Shown here: one piece after another, positions 11,023-21,577 of the stretch
How the letters are laid out: each line of letters opens with the position of its first letter
Position numbering within the stretch: position 1 is the stretch's first letter
From: Tragulus kanchil
Taxonomy: Eukaryota > Chordata > Mammalia > Artiodactyla > Tragulidae
Direction: 5' to 3'
Length of the DNA: 64,000 nucleotides
Assembly (NCBI GenBank): GCA_022376925.1
Contig: JAIOJX010000003.1
Location: forward strand, 37,811,874-37,875,873
Made by a program: the position numbers and the translations under genes
Notes under the pieces: model-generated
What the model was told of the DNA's origin: nothing
The model's database searches: none
Seen by the model: only the letters and a program-made list of their open reading frames with translations

Positions 11023-11236
11023 GGACTTCCCAGGTGGCTCAGTGGGCAATGAAACTACCTGCAATGCAGGAGACACAGGAGGACACAGATTTAATCCCTT
11101 AATGGGGGAGCTCCCCTGGAGGAGGGCATGGCAACCCACTCCAGTATTCTTGCCTGGAGATCCATGGACCGAGGGGCCTGGTGGGCTACAATTCACGGGG
11201 TCACAACTGAAGCAACTGAACACACATGCACATATT
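11023..11236 (+). mobile_element. Bov-tA SINE, complete
   Basis: Head 'gacttcccaggtggctcagt', then 'ggaggagggcatggcaaccc', 'agtattcttgcctggagat', 'gggctacaattcacggggtc' and 'aactgaacacaca'. The intact counterpart of the fragment at 9937. Confidence 0.9.
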
Positions 11237-11239
11237 ACT

Positions 11240-11907
11240 CTAATAGATCCATTCAGTCAGTCAGTCAATAATCAGTGGATACCTGTCATGTGAGATATAT
11301 TTGAGGCAGAAATGATTCTGGTTTTGAGTCCATAACATTTATACACTAGATAATTGTGAGGCTTCTTTAAGAATACCAATTTAGGTATGAAAAGAATATT
11401 TGCTTTTCAAATACAAATGTTCTGCATTTGAAAAAATTCACAAAAGTCAGGAAAAAAAACAGTATTTTTTTCAGCCTAATATCAGCCTAACATCTCTAAA
11501 ATATATTTTTCTGATATATTTTGGCTGCAGATTCTTTACCTCTTAAATGGCAGTAATTCCATAATGTTATAATAGGAGAGAAGAAAGTCTTTCTTCTAGC
11601 ATGTTTGATCCAAATATTTTATTATATTGATTATTGAAATATATGACATGAAACTTTAAACAGAGGCTTATTTGTGGTGAGAAATATTACGTGCTTATGC
11701 TGTACAGATAAAGGCATTCCAAAAAATTATTTTACCATATTTTTAGCAGTATATTTTTAATCTTTATTATAAAGTCTTATTAGATTCAGTTAATCTGTGC
11801 CTAGCGCTAGGTGCTTAGATATAAGAGAGGATAAAACAGAGAACTGTTTCTGTAGAATTATTCTAGGGAAGTACAAAGAATATCCAAAGAAACAAATACA
11901 TTTAAAA
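11240..11907. other. AT-rich unassigned sequence
   Basis: A short CAGT simple run lies at about 11252-11267. No repeat family or exon recognised. Confidence 0.5.
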
Positions 11908-11917
11908 TTAAAGATTG

Positions 11918-12174
11918 GGGCTTCCCTGATGGTCCAGTGGGTAAAGAGTCTGCCTTGACGTGCAAGGGGCACTGGTTCAATCCCTGACCCAGGAAGATCC
12001 CACATTCTGTGGAGCGGCTGAACCGGTGTGCCCAATTGTGAGCCGGCACTCTGGAGCACATGTGCCCAGTGCCAGTGCTCTGTGACAGAAGAGCCGGCTA
12101 CAATGGGAGGCCCACACAGGCTAAAGAATGAAGATGGATGAAAATAAATAAATAAAAAACCAATTAAAAAAACC
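11918..12174 (+). mobile_element. CHR-type SINE
   Basis: Head 'ggcttccctgatggtccagt', B-box region 'ggttcaatccctgaccca', AAAT tail. Nine-base target duplication 'taaagattg' at 11909-11917 and 12175-12183. Confidence 0.9.
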
Positions 12175-12204
12175 TAAAGATTGAAATTGTAACTTTTTCA
12201 TGCA

Positions 12205-12430
12205 CAGTTCTCAAAGTGTGGTCATAGCCCATCGTGGGGCTGCCTGGAGACCATTATAGGGTGTCCATAAGGTCTCAGCTATTTCTTTAATAATACTAAG
12301 AGATTTGGCTTTTGCTACCATGTGACATTTGCACAGATGATGCAGTACTGTGATGGGCAAAATTTTGGGTACCTTAATATGAATCAAAGTGGCAACCAAT
12401 TGTACGAGTAGTTACTGTATTCTTTGCTAT
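12205..12430. mobile_element. Possible old hAT (Charlie-like) remnant
   Basis: 'cagttctcaaagtgtggtc' at the start, then 'aataatactaagagatttg' and 'gtacgagtagttactgtatt', resemble a widespread mammalian hAT-derived repeat. The assignment is from memory. Confidence 0.35.
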
Positions 12431-12700
12431 CACAGCCACTCAGTGAAAAGAAAAGAAAAAAAGAAAGGGACCTATGGCAAATCATTGTTTAAAAAAAGAA
12501 AAGCAGTCTAAGAACAGTTACTGCAATTAAGCAACAAATTTAGGTCAGACTTCACCTCCTTGGCAGAGGCGGCTCTAGCAATCATTATCTATAATTGGAA
12601 GATGTATTTCTTAGTGTTCAACTCCAACAGGTAAACTTTCATATAGGGACAACATGCAATATTTTCAGTGATTTAGCCAGATGTGAATAAATAATTGTGT
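12431..12700. other. Unassigned sequence
   Basis: A-rich stretch near 12447-12500 and otherwise featureless. Confidence 0.45.
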
Positions 12701-12705
12701 GGCTT

Positions 12706-12898
12706 TCTTGTGTGTATGTGTGACTCTGCGACTCTGCGACCCCATGGACTGTAGCCTACCAGGCTCCTCTGTCCATGGATTTCTTCAAGAATACTGGAGT
12801 GGGTAGCCATTCCCTTCTCCAGGAGGTCTTTCTGACCCAGAGACTGAACCTGGGTCTCCCTCACTGCAGGCAGATTCTATACCGTCTCAGCCACCTTA
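12706..12898 (-). mobile_element. Bov-tA SINE
   Basis: Reverse complement landmarks: 'gcgaccccatggactgtagc', 'caggctcctctgtccatgg', 'agaatactggagtgggtagc', 'ggcagattctataccgtctc'. A small tandem 'gactctgc' duplication sits at its left edge (12721-12737). Confidence 0.88.
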
Positions 12899-12939
12899 GT
12901 AAAACTCAAGAGCATTTCATAATCAAATGATTCTATAAT

Positions 12940-13045
12940 TAACATAGTAATCATTTTGCAACATTTACTAATACTCAATTCATCACTTTGTACACCCTAA
13001 ACTTATACAATGTTGTATGTTAATTGTATCTCAGCAAAGCAGGAA
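12940..13045 (+). mobile_element. L1 3'-end fragment
   Basis: 'cactttgtacaccctaaact', 'tacaatgttgtatgttaatt' and 'gtatctcagcaaa' match the end of artiodactyl/mammalian L1 3' UTRs. Confidence 0.5.
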
Positions 13046-13261
13046 ACACAAAGGTATAGCCCTGGGTTGAATTGTGTCTAGTGCACGGCACACTGTAGGC
13101 TCTGGGCCTTCTATATCGAGAAAAGAAAGTAACTGGCTTTCCTGCAGGTTCCCACGCACTATCTATTTCAAACATGGCAATGTATACATGTCAAACCACA
13201 TCTCCAATTCATCTCACCCTCTCGTGTGTCCATACATCTGAAAGTGTTCAACCTCAATTTG

Positions 13262-13815
13262 AGACTTAAACCCAGGGCCCAGACCTAATCAAACCCTGCT
13301 TGGGACTTGAACGCACGTGGCTGGGGCTTAACCCCAGCTAAAACCCTGTTTGGGACTTGAACCCATGTGGCTGAGACTCAAACTCAGCCAAAACCCTAGT
13401 AATTAAAATCACTCACCCGACATCTGGACCCACTGAGGTTCAGGTTCTTCATGTCTCTTTGCAGAGAAGAATTCAGCAAGAGACAAAGTGATAGGTAAGA
13501 AAAGGATTTATTCAGATTCAGAGAAAGCACACTCCACAAACACAGTGTGGGCCATCCTAGAGCGAATCCAGCGGATGCTCTGAAAACATGGCGTTCTTAG
13601 CTTTTATGGGCTGGGTAATTCCATATGCTAATGAATGGGAGGATTATTCCACCTCTTTTAGGGTGCTGTCATAGTACCTCTGGTGTGTCATTTAGCTTGC
13701 TGACTGAAGATCAAGGTCTGGTCTGCCATCTTGGACCCATTTGATTCTAATGGGTTTATGCTATGTCCCTGGGCTATGTCATTCTTTTCAAAAATTGTGC
13801 CCTACCCCTTTTTCC
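13262..13815 (-). mobile_element. Solo ERV LTR, minus orientation
   Basis: Looks like a ruminant endogenous retrovirus LTR. On the minus strand a TATA-like 'cataaaagc' lies at about 13597-13605 and the polyadenylation signal AATAAA at about 13507-13513, downstream as expected for U3 then R. The U5-side end has two imperfect 57-base repeats (13293-13396) with 'cttgggacttgaac'. No retroviral coding sequence is attached, so this is a solo LTR. The family name was not determined. Confidence 0.7.
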
Positions 13816-13902
13816 AACCCTTACACATCCGTTTTCTATCTCTGCATCTCTGTTCCTACCCTGGAAGTAGGTTCACCTGTTCCATTTTTTCCACGCTTGT
13901 GC

Positions 13903-14212
13903 CTATTCATTCAGTCGTGTCCGACTCTTTGCGACACCTGGATTGCAGCCCACCTGGCTCTTCTGTCCATGGGGAATTCTCCAGGCAAGGATATGGGAGT
14001 GGGTTGCCATGTCCTCCTCCAGGGGATCGTCCAACCCAGGAATCAAACCCAGGTCTCCTGCATTGCAAGCAGTCTTTAGTCTGAGCCATGAGAAAGCCCA
14101 AGCATACTGGAGTGGGACCCTATCCCTTCTCCAGAGAATCTTCCTCACCCAGGAATAGCATTGGGGTCTCCTGCATTGCAGCCAGATTCTTTACCAGCTG
14201 AGCTACAAGGGA
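13903..14212 (-). mobile_element. Dimeric Bov-tA/Bov-A2-like SINE
   Basis: A first unit at 13903-14098 ('cagtcgtgtccgactctttg', 'ctcctgcattgcaagcagtc') is followed by a second body at 14103-14212 ('actggagtgggacc', 'cattgcagccagattcttta'). This is the arrangement of a partial duplication or Bov-A2 dimer. Confidence 0.8.
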
Positions 14213-14284
14213 AGATTCCACAAATGTGCATTCATATACAATATTTCTTTTTATCTTTCTAACTTACCTTCTCTGCATGACAGA

Positions 14285-14480
14285 TTCTAGGTCCATCCAT
14301 GTCTCTACACAGAGCTCAGCTTGGTGCTCTGTGATGACCTAGATGGGTGGGATTTTAGGGGGCGGTGGGAGGGAAGTCCAAGAGGGTGGGAATATATGTA
14401 TACATACAGCTGACTCACATTACGGTACAGCAGAAACTAAGGCAACACTGTAAAGCAATTATCTTCCAATTAAAAGTAAT
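14285..14480 (+). mobile_element. L1 3'-end fragment (artiodactyl)
   Basis: 'gagctcagcttggtgctctg', 'gatgggtgggattttagg', 'tacatacagctgactcac' and 'gtaaagcaattatcttccaa' give the familiar artiodactyl L1 tail. Confidence 0.8.
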
Positions 14481-14484
14481 TGTC

Positions 14485-15290
14485 ATCAGGCTCCAGTGGG
14501 TTCCCTGATGAGCTGAATGACTTCCCTAGCCCTCCATTCCTTCCATCTGCCTTTTCTCTCCCACTGACTCCTCACATCTTCTATCACAGGAGCCCCTCTC
14601 TCCTGGGACACGGCAATGCCCTTACCACAGTCCTGTTGCTTCTGCAACCAGAGGCACTGGGACTATCAGGGCTTCACTCTTGCTATAGGTTTTTGGTAAT
14701 AAACATAACAAAACACAAAGAATGAACCCAGCTGTAAACTATGCACTTTAATTAATAACAGTAATATATCAATACTGGCTCATCAGTCGTAACAAATGTA
14801 TCACATTAATGCAAGATGTTAATACCAGGAGAAACTGGAGGAGGAGAGAGTATGAAAACTCTTTGTACTTTCTGCTCAATAAAACCAAAACGGCTCAAAA
14901 AGTAAAGTCTATCTTTTTTTTTTTTTTAAATGACACTGAAAACAAGTATGTGCAGTCTCAAAACTGTATCAAATGTTTTAAGGTCTTGAAAAAATATTCC
15001 CAGTTCCAGAACAGTTTTATCTTTTGCTTCTCCTACTATAGAATTTCAGGTGAATCAGAAAAATTAACCATCTGAGAAGCACTTGGGAGCTATTGTTACA
15101 ATTTTAGTTCTTAATTTTTATCTCCTCCAAGAAGTGTCTGTTTGTGGTATTGTGTTTATAATGGCTCAGGCATTCTATTATGCAAAGGAAAGGAAAATAC
15201 AAAGAGATTTCTAGAGGTAATTGTCAGAGGCGGTTTGTTTGTAATCTAATTAAAAGCATATTACAGGTAATTATTTTGAGTAACTGAGCT
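14485..15290. other. Unassigned single-copy sequence
   Basis: Contains a T run (14911-14926). The frames at 14480-14725 and 14809-15075 have no recognisable protein. Confidence 0.5.
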
Positions 15291-15291
15291 T

Positions 15292-15905
15292 AAGACAGGG
15301 GCGTGATGAAGGTTTTCATTATTTTTTTTCTCCACATTCATAACTATACAAAATAGATGCAGTGTGACTACCGGGTCATACTGAACTCATTATAGTTCTC
15401 ATGTCTCTTTGCCTTCTCTCATTGTCTTTGTTTTCCCAGAGCTTTTTCCCCATGACCCAACATTTAAAGATGGATTTCTGTAAAGAGGCCTAGCTGTGAA
15501 TTTCAAAGTCCATTTCGGTGCTGGCTTAAATCTAAATAATCTGATGCTTTGACTCACAGTTGTGGGCATGATGCCTAGTGATAAAACAGAATTTAAATTG
15601 TTTGCTTAAATTCTTGGCTTTTATATTTTTCTGTTTCTCCTAAAGAGACCTAAACATCAAAACAACTGCCACCCATAACAACAATGACAACAACAATGAC
15701 AATATTAACGTGCAGCTTGACTCATTTGAAAAGAGCCTGTCCGTTGCTCACCAGTTCATTTATCTTTAAGTTGCGCTAAGAAGCTTTCAGAATAGATGGT
15801 CCTGGAGGGCTTGAAAGACCACTTTCCCACTTCCTATTTATTTTACACCAGGGTTGGTATCAGGAAAGCAAAGTGTTTCTTAACTTATACATTTTAATGA
15901 GAAGA
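15292..15905. other. Unassigned unique sequence (copy A of duplication 4)
   Basis: Includes an AAC/GAC-rich stretch near 15676-15705. No gene recognised. Repeated at 16438-17047. Confidence 0.5.
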
Positions 15906-15910
15906 TACTC

Positions 15911-15989
15911 AGTTGGCCAAAAAGTTCCTTCAAGCTTTGTCATAATGTCTTATGGAAAAACACAAAAGAAATCATTGGCCAACCCAATA
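15911..15989 (+). mobile_element. Mariner-type MITE
   Basis: About 80 bases with inverted ends: 'gttggccaaaaagttcc' on the left and 'ggccaacccaat' on the right, plus the central 'cttatggaaaaacacaaa'. This is the pattern of short ruminant mariner derivatives. No transposase. Confidence 0.75.
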
Positions 15990-16104
15990 TTTATTTGCAA
16001 AGGTAATACATGTAGCCATGTAGCTTGCCACAGGAGACTTCCTTTCTTCTCTGTGTGTGTCTGTGTATCTCTGTGTGTGTGACACACGCTGCTGTGTGTA
16101 CTCA

Positions 16105-16312
16105 GATGCTCAGGTCTGTCTGACTCTTTGAAACGCCACAGACTGACTGTAGCCCACCAGGCTCCTCTGTCCATGGCATTCTCCAGGCAAGTATACTGGA
16201 GTGGGTTTCCATTTCCTTCTCCAGGGGATCTTCCACACCCAGAGATCAAATCCACATCTCCTGTATCTCCTTGCATTGGCAGGTGGATTCTTCCCACCTG
16301 GGAAACGCCCCT
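16105..16312 (-). mobile_element. Bov-tA SINE
   Basis: Minus-strand landmarks 'ctgactctttgaaacgccac', 'accaggctcctctgtccat', 'ggtggattcttcccacctgg'. Confidence 0.85.
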
Positions 16313-16372
16313 TTCCTAGTACCGACCAAGTCAAAAATAACTTAGAGCTTTGTTTTGTGGTGCTCCTTCAGG

Positions 16373-16418
16373 ATGAAGCTGAACATCTCTTTCCAGGCCA
16401 CTGGCTACCAGAAGCTTA
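16373..16418 (+). pseudogene. RPS6: RPS6 retrocopy, 5' piece cut by junction
   Basis: The first 15 codons read MKLNISFQATGYQKL, the start of ribosomal protein S6 with changes. The sequence is cut at the end of copy A of duplication 4. The full retrocopy begins at 17521. Confidence 0.85.
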
Positions 16419-17052
16419 TTCAGGTATTTTTTTCTCTAAGACAGGGGCGTGATGAAGGTTTTCATTATTTTCTCCACATTCATAACTATACAAAATAGAT
16501 GCAGTGTGACTACCGGGTCATACTGAACTCATTATAGTTCTCATGTCTCTTTGCCTTCTCTCATTGTCTTTGTTTTCCCAGAGCTTTTTCCCCATGACCC
16601 AACATTTAAAGATGGATTTCTGTAAAGAGGCCTAGCTGTGAATTTCAAAGTCCATTTCGGTGCTGGCTTAAATCTAAATAATCTGATGCTTTGACTCACA
16701 GTTGTGGGCATGATGCCTAGTGATAAAACAGAATTTAAATTGTTTGCTTAAATTCTTGGCTTTTATATTTTTCTGTTTCTCCTAAAGAGACCTAAACATC
16801 AAAACAACTGCCACCCATAACAACAATGACAACAACAATGACAATATTAACGTGCAGCTTGACTCATTTGAAAAGAGCCTGTCCGTTGCTCACCAGTTCA
16901 TTTATCTTTAAGTTGCGCTAAGAAGCTTTCAGAATAGATGGTCCTGGAGGGCTTGAAAGACCACTTTCCCACTTCCTATTTATTTTACACCAGGGTTGGT
17001 ATCAGGAAAGCAAAGTGTTTCTTAACTTATACATTTTAATGAGAAGATACTC

Positions 17053-17131
17053 AGTTGGCCAAAAAGTTCCTTCAAGCTTTGTCATAATGTCTTATGGAAA
17101 AACACAAAAGAAATCATTGGCCAACCCAATA
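17053..17131 (+). mobile_element. Mariner-type MITE, duplicate of 15911-15989
   Basis: Second copy inside duplication 4. Confidence 0.75.
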
Positions 17132-17207
17132 TTTATTTGCAAAGGTAATACATGTAGCCATGTAGCTTGCCACAGGAGACTTCCTTTCTTCTCTGTGTGT
17201 GTCTGTG

Positions 17208-17248
17208 TATCTCTGTGTGTGTGTGCACACACGCGCGCGTGTGTGTAC
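17208..17248. repeat. TG/CA/CG alternating simple repeat
   Basis: Uninterrupted purine-pyrimidine alternation of about 35 bases, with a 'cgcgcgcg' core between TG and CA runs. The copy at 16070-16110 has lost the alternation. Confidence 0.85.
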
Positions 17249-17460
17249 TCAGATGCTCAGGTCTGTCTGACTCTTTGAAACGCCACAGACTGACTGTAGC
17301 CCACCAGGCTCCTCTGTCCATGGCATTCTCCAGGCAAGTATACTGGAGTGGGTTTCCATTTCCTTCTCCAGGGGATCTTCCACACCCAGAGATCAAATCC
17401 ACATCTCCTGTATCTCCTTGCATTGGCAGGTGGATTCTTCCCACCTGGGAAACGCCCCTT
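17249..17460 (-). mobile_element. Bov-tA SINE, duplicate of 16105-16312
   Basis: Second copy. Its tRNA-head side appears a third time at 18485-18575 through duplication 5. Confidence 0.85.
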
Positions 17461-17520
17461 TCCTAGTACCGACCAAGTCAAAAATAACTTAGAGCTTTGT
17501 TTTGTGGTGCTCCCTTCAGG

Positions 17521-18285
17521 ATGAAGCTGAACATCTCTTTCCAGGCCACTGGCTACCAGAAGCTTACTGAAATGGGACAATAAATGAAAACTATGTACCT
17601 TTTATGAGAAGGATGTAGCCACAGAAGTTGGTGCTGATTTTCTGTGGGAAGAATGGAAGGGTTATGTGGTCTGAAGGGAATGACAAACAGAGTTTCCCTG
17701 TGAAGCTGGGTGTCTTGACCCATGGCAGTGTCCGCCTGCTTCTGGGTAAGGGGCATTTCCATTACAGGCTGAGGAGGCTGGCAAAAGAAAGGACAATCTA
17801 TACGAGCGTGAGCTGCGGATGCCAAGTTGTGTTCTCAACTTAGTCATCGTTTTAAAAAGGGGGAGAAGGATATTGCTGGACTCATTGAAACTATTGTGCC
17901 TTGTTGCCTGCGGCCCAGAAGAGCTAGCAGGATCCTCAGATGTTTCAGTCTCTAAAGAAGATGATGTCTGCCAGAATGTTGTGAGAAAGCCCTTTAAACA
18001 GAGATGGTAAGAAGCATAGCACCAAAGCCCCCAAGATTCGGCATCAACTTATTCCATGGGTTCTGTAACACACACATTGACATACTGCTCTAAAGAAACA
18101 GCATACCAAGAAAAATAAGTCAGAAACTGCTGAATATGCTAAACCTTTGACCAAGAGAATGAAAAAAGCCAAAGCAAAATGCCAGGAATAGATTTCCAAG
18201 ACACAGAGGCTGTCCTCTCGGAGTGCTTCTACTTCTGAGTCCCGTCAAAAACGAGATATTCTAAGAGTTATAAATAAATAAGATC
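17521..18285 (+). pseudogene. RPS6: Processed pseudogene of ribosomal protein S6
   Basis: RPS6 is a 249-residue component of the small ribosomal subunit. Here an intronless retrocopy runs from the ATG at 17521 (MKLNISFQATGYQKL) to the 3' UTR end with 'aataaataagatcaga' near 18270. Recognisable blocks are [17 protein letters not shown] (about 17676), [16 protein letters not shown] (about 17730), VLNLVIV (about 17828), SVSKEDDVCQNVVRKPF (about 17944) and a lysine/arginine-rich C-terminal part. These fall in different frames, with frameshifts, stops and a shortened region after codon 15, so it cannot encode S6. No poly-A tail or target duplication is clear; a Bov-tA follows. Identity is from memory of the S6 protein. 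Confidence 0.93.
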
Positions 18286-18302
18286 AGACATCAAACCTGT
18301 CT

Positions 18303-18468
18303 GTCCGTGTAGGAGATGTAAGAGATGTAGGTTTGAACCCTGGGTCGGGAAGATTTGCTGGAGGAGGGCATGGCAACCCACTCCAGTATTCTTGCCTGGA
18401 GAATCCTCATGGACAGAGGAGCCTGGGGGGCTACAGTCCATAGGATTACAAAGAGTTGCACACAATTG
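18303..18468 (+). mobile_element. Bov-tA SINE, 3' end cut by junction
   Basis: 'tttgaaccctgggtcgggaa', 'ggagggcatggcaaccca', 'agtattcttgcctggagaat'. The last bases are replaced by filler. The complete counterpart is at 19416-19608. Confidence 0.85.
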
Positions 18469-18484
18469 CATTTTTTCCTTTTTA

Positions 18485-18575
18485 GGGATCTTCCACACCC
18501 AGAGATCAAATCCACATCTCCTGTATCTCCTTGCATTGGCAGGTGGATTCTTCCCACCTGGGAAACGCCCCTTTC
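18485..18575 (-). mobile_element. Bov-tA SINE fragment, third copy of 17372-17460
   Basis: It begins abruptly at the junction of duplication 5 and contains only the head-side half of the element. Confidence 0.8.
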
Positions 18576-18633
18576 CTAGTACCGACCAAGTCAAAAATAA
18601 CTTAGAGCTTTGTTTTGTGGTGCTCCCTTCAGG

Positions 18634-19398
18634 ATGAAGCTGAACATCTCTTTCCAGGCCACTGGCTACCAGAAGCTTACTGAAATGGGACAATAAATGA
18701 AAACTATGTACCTTTTATGAGAAGGATGTAGCCACAGAAGTTGGTGCTGATTTTCTGTGGGAAGAATGGAAGGGTTATGTGGTCTGAAGGGAATGACAAA
18801 CAGAGTTTCCCTGTGAAGCTGGGTGTCTTGACCCATGGCAGTGTCCGCCTGCTTCTGGGTAAGGGGCATTTCCATTACAGGCTGAGGAGGCTGGCAAAAG
18901 AAAGGACAATCTATACGAGCGTGAGCTGCGGATGCCAAGTTGTGTTCTCAACTTAGTCATCGTTTTAAAAAGGGGGAGAAGGATATTGCTGGACTCATTG
19001 AAACTATTGTGCCTTGTTGCCTGCGGCCCAGAAGAGCTAGCAGGATCCTCAGATGTTTCAGTCTCTAAAGAAGATGATGTCTGCCAGAATGTTGTGAGAA
19101 AGCCCTTTAAACAGAGATGGTAAGAAGCATAGCACCAAAGCCCCCAAGATTCGGCATCAACTTATTCCATGGGTTCTGTAACACACACATTGACATACTG
19201 CTCTAAAGAAACAGCATACCAAGAAAAATAAGTCAGAAACTGCTGAATATGCTAAACCTTTGACCAAGAGAATGAAAAAAGCCAAAGCAAAATGCCAGGA
19301 ATAGATTTCCAAGACACAGAGGCTGTCCTCTCGGAGTGCTTCTACTTCTGAGTCCCGTCAAAAACGAGATATTCTAAGAGTTATAAATAAATAAGATC
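18634..19398 (+). pseudogene. RPS6: RPS6 processed pseudogene, duplicate
   Basis: Same sequence as 17521-18285 at offset 1113, with the same frameshifts and stops. It is the second copy within duplication 5, not a second retrotransposition, because the flanks are duplicated too. Confidence 0.93.
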
Positions 19399-19415
19399 AG
19401 ACATCAAACCTGTCT

Positions 19416-19608
19416 GTCCGTGTAGGAGATGTAAGAGATGTAGGTTTGAACCCTGGGTCGGGAAGATTTGCTGGAGGAGGGCATGGCAACCCACTCCAGT
19501 ATTCTTGCCTGGAGAATCCTCATGGACAGAGGAGCCTGGGGGGCTACAGTCCATAGGATTACAAAGAGTTGCACACAATTGAAGCAATTTAGCACAGAAG
19601 CATGCAGA
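19416..19608 (+). mobile_element. Bov-tA SINE
   Basis: Intact 3' end 'attgaagcaatttagcaca', unlike the copy at 18303. Confidence 0.85.
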
Positions 19609-19651
19609 CATAAAAAAAAAACTTAGAAAACTGTCCTGGATATAGGTTTTG

Positions 19652-19652
<1 letters not shown>

Positions 19653-19690
<38 letters not shown>
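19653..19690. repeat. (CA)n microsatellite
   Basis: About 18 uninterrupted CA units. Confidence 0.97.
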
Positions 19691-20494
19691 CTTGTATAAA
19701 AAAGAAGCAAGGATATTTTATAATGTAGCTCACTTCCGAACTGCATATTTACACACATTGAGTTTATCTTCATGGAATCAGAGTCTCTAGGAGGAACATA
19801 AAATTTGGATGAAATACTGCCACATTTGGTTGGATAGTTATGCATTCAGAGGTTAGGGTTTTTTCTTTTCCTTTTTTCTTGTTCTGGCCTGTCTCTTAAA
19901 CACACATATCATTAAATCTTGATACAGTGTTGAAATGCTAATGTGTGAATTCTACCAGAATTCTCTACAGATGATGCAGTGAAACCTTTGCAAGTCATTT
20001 AAGGATCCATCAACATACATAGACAGCACCCTCATTGGGGAAGGCACTCCAGACATAGGACAACAGTAAGACAGCAACTTCACAGGAAAAAATTTCCACA
20101 AAGAACCTGGTGGGCCAAAACCCCATTTTACTTCTCCCATAATCCATGATTAATCTCCGATACCTGAAGAATCATTCATAAAACTCCCATGCGCAGATCC
20201 ATGGGCAATGCATGAATCTGGAGCCATTGGTGAGCAACAAGATATTTGTCATTCCTGTGTTCATGTTAAGAAGAATGAATTCCAGCCAACGTTCAAAGCC
20301 AAGATGCAAAGTTCTCCAAGTGGCCTGAGAAATTTCTGACCTTCTGACTGGTATCACGTCTTTGTTTTTCTCATAAACTAATCCTACATTCTCTTTTTTC
20401 TTCCTTTAATATTGAAAGAAAATGTACTCTGTAGAATAATAATAATAAAAAAAAGGATCTCAGCCTCCAGGTTATGTTTTCATTCGTCTTCCTT
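19691..20494. other. Unassigned sequence
   Basis: No family or exon recognised. A short AAT run is at 20436-20450. Confidence 0.5.
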
Positions 20495-20611
20495 TTTCAA
20501 AATTTTTTGGTGCTGCAGCTTGTAGGGTCCTAGTTTCCTGACCAGGGTTTGAACCTGGGCCGCCTGCAGTGGAAGCAGCAAATCTTAACTACTGTACCTG
20601 CGGGGAAGCCC
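20495..20611 (-). mobile_element. tRNA-derived (CHR-like) SINE head
   Basis: Minus strand: 'ggcttccccgcaggtacagt', then the B-box-like 'ggttcaaaccctggtcagg'. Only the 5' part of the element is present. Confidence 0.7.
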
Positions 20612-20779
20612 CTAGTTTCCTTTTTATTTGAATATCTAGAATTCTCTTTCTGTGCAATTAAAGCTTCCTTACTGCTTTCCTTATACCTCTGTCCACAGAG
20701 TTTGATCTGATTCCTTAGGATTCTCAATCTTTCCCTGTTTGATAATATCTCTTAATTTTTTAGTCTCCGCAGATTCCAT

Positions 20780-20992
20780 GCATGCTAAGTCATTTCAGTC
20801 ATGTTTGACTCTTTGCCCCATGGACGACAGCCTGCCAGGCTCCTCTGTCCACGGGATTCTCCAGGTGACAATACTGGAGTGGGTTGCCATTTCCTCTTTT
20901 AGGGGATCTTCCTGACTCAGGGATTGAACCCACATCTCTTAAATCCCCTGCACTGGGAGGCGGGTTCTTTACCACTAGTGCCACCTGGGATA
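20780..20992 (-). mobile_element. Bov-tA SINE
   Basis: 'cagtcatgtttgactctttg', 'gccaggctcctctgtccac', 'tactggagtgggttgccatt', 'gcgggttctttaccactag'. Confidence 0.88.
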
Positions 20993-20996
20993 TCCA

Positions 20997-21577
20997 AAGA
21001 TTTCTTATCTTTCTCTTATTCCCATTGTTCTTTCCTCTTTTCATTCTTTGAATTACTTTCTTTCTTACTGTCAGTCTGTTTTAGTTTATCTCTCTGTGTG
21101 ACGCTTCTAGGGAAAATTGTAGTCTATGGCAATTGTCAGTGACTCTGGAGAACATTTTGAGAAGAATTCAGAGTACTCTAAATAATCCTTCTTGTTTGAC
21201 AGATACACCAAACTGGAATACTCAGTTCAGTCATTTTAGTCCAGGGAATTGGACTGGTAGAGCTTGCAGTAAATTTATGATAAAATAAATATTAATTGTA
21301 TGAATTATGGGAAAGTTGTGAAGCAGAATCTATTCAGTGAAGATAAAGATAGGCTTGCATATGGGGAAATTTATATCAATTCACCTGAGTCGGGAAATGG
21401 AACAGGTTTTAAATAAGCACCATATAAAGAGCCTTATTCTCTTTCTCCTTTGTTTCACCAGTGGAGCAACAATATGTTGTGTGTGGGTGTGTGCGTGTGT
21501 GTGTGTGGGTGTGTGTGTGTATTTTCAAGGCTAGGGAGGGAGTTCAGGAGGTTTGGGCATGTGATTCTTCTAGGATT
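20997..21577. other. Unassigned sequence with a (GT)n run
   Basis: An interrupted GT microsatellite lies at 21477-21520. Otherwise AT-rich and featureless. Confidence 0.55.

Larger units (their letters stand above)
8921..11094. repeat. Direct duplication 3 (period 1086)
   Basis: Copy A is 8921-10005 and copy B 10006-11094. It contains two CHR SINEs and the start of a Bov-tA. The junction falls inside that Bov-tA, cutting its first copy short at about 10005. One extra T sits just after the junction. Confidence 0.97.
15291..17566. repeat. Direct duplication 4 (period about 1142-1148)
   Basis: Copy A is 15291-16418, then 18 bases of filler (16419-16436), then copy B 16437-17566. Differences: a T run four bases longer in copy A just inside the left end, a degraded TG/CG simple repeat in copy A (16070-16110), and one C near 16365. 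Copy B overlaps copy A of duplication 5. Confidence 0.97.
17372..19581. repeat. Direct duplication 5 (period 1113)
   Basis: Copy A is 17372-18468, then 16 bases of filler (18469-18484, T-rich), then copy B 18485-19581. It contains the RPS6 retrocopy and a Bov-tA. Segment 17372-17566 overlaps duplication 4 and so occurs three times. Confidence 0.97.

Noticed and set aside
15676..15710. AAC/GAC-rich stretch as a triplet expansion
   Set aside because: Short, interrupted and outside any gene.
20529..20621. 'cctagtttcct' at 20529 and 20611 as a target duplication
   Set aside because: The left copy falls within the SINE consensus itself, so the match is likely chance.
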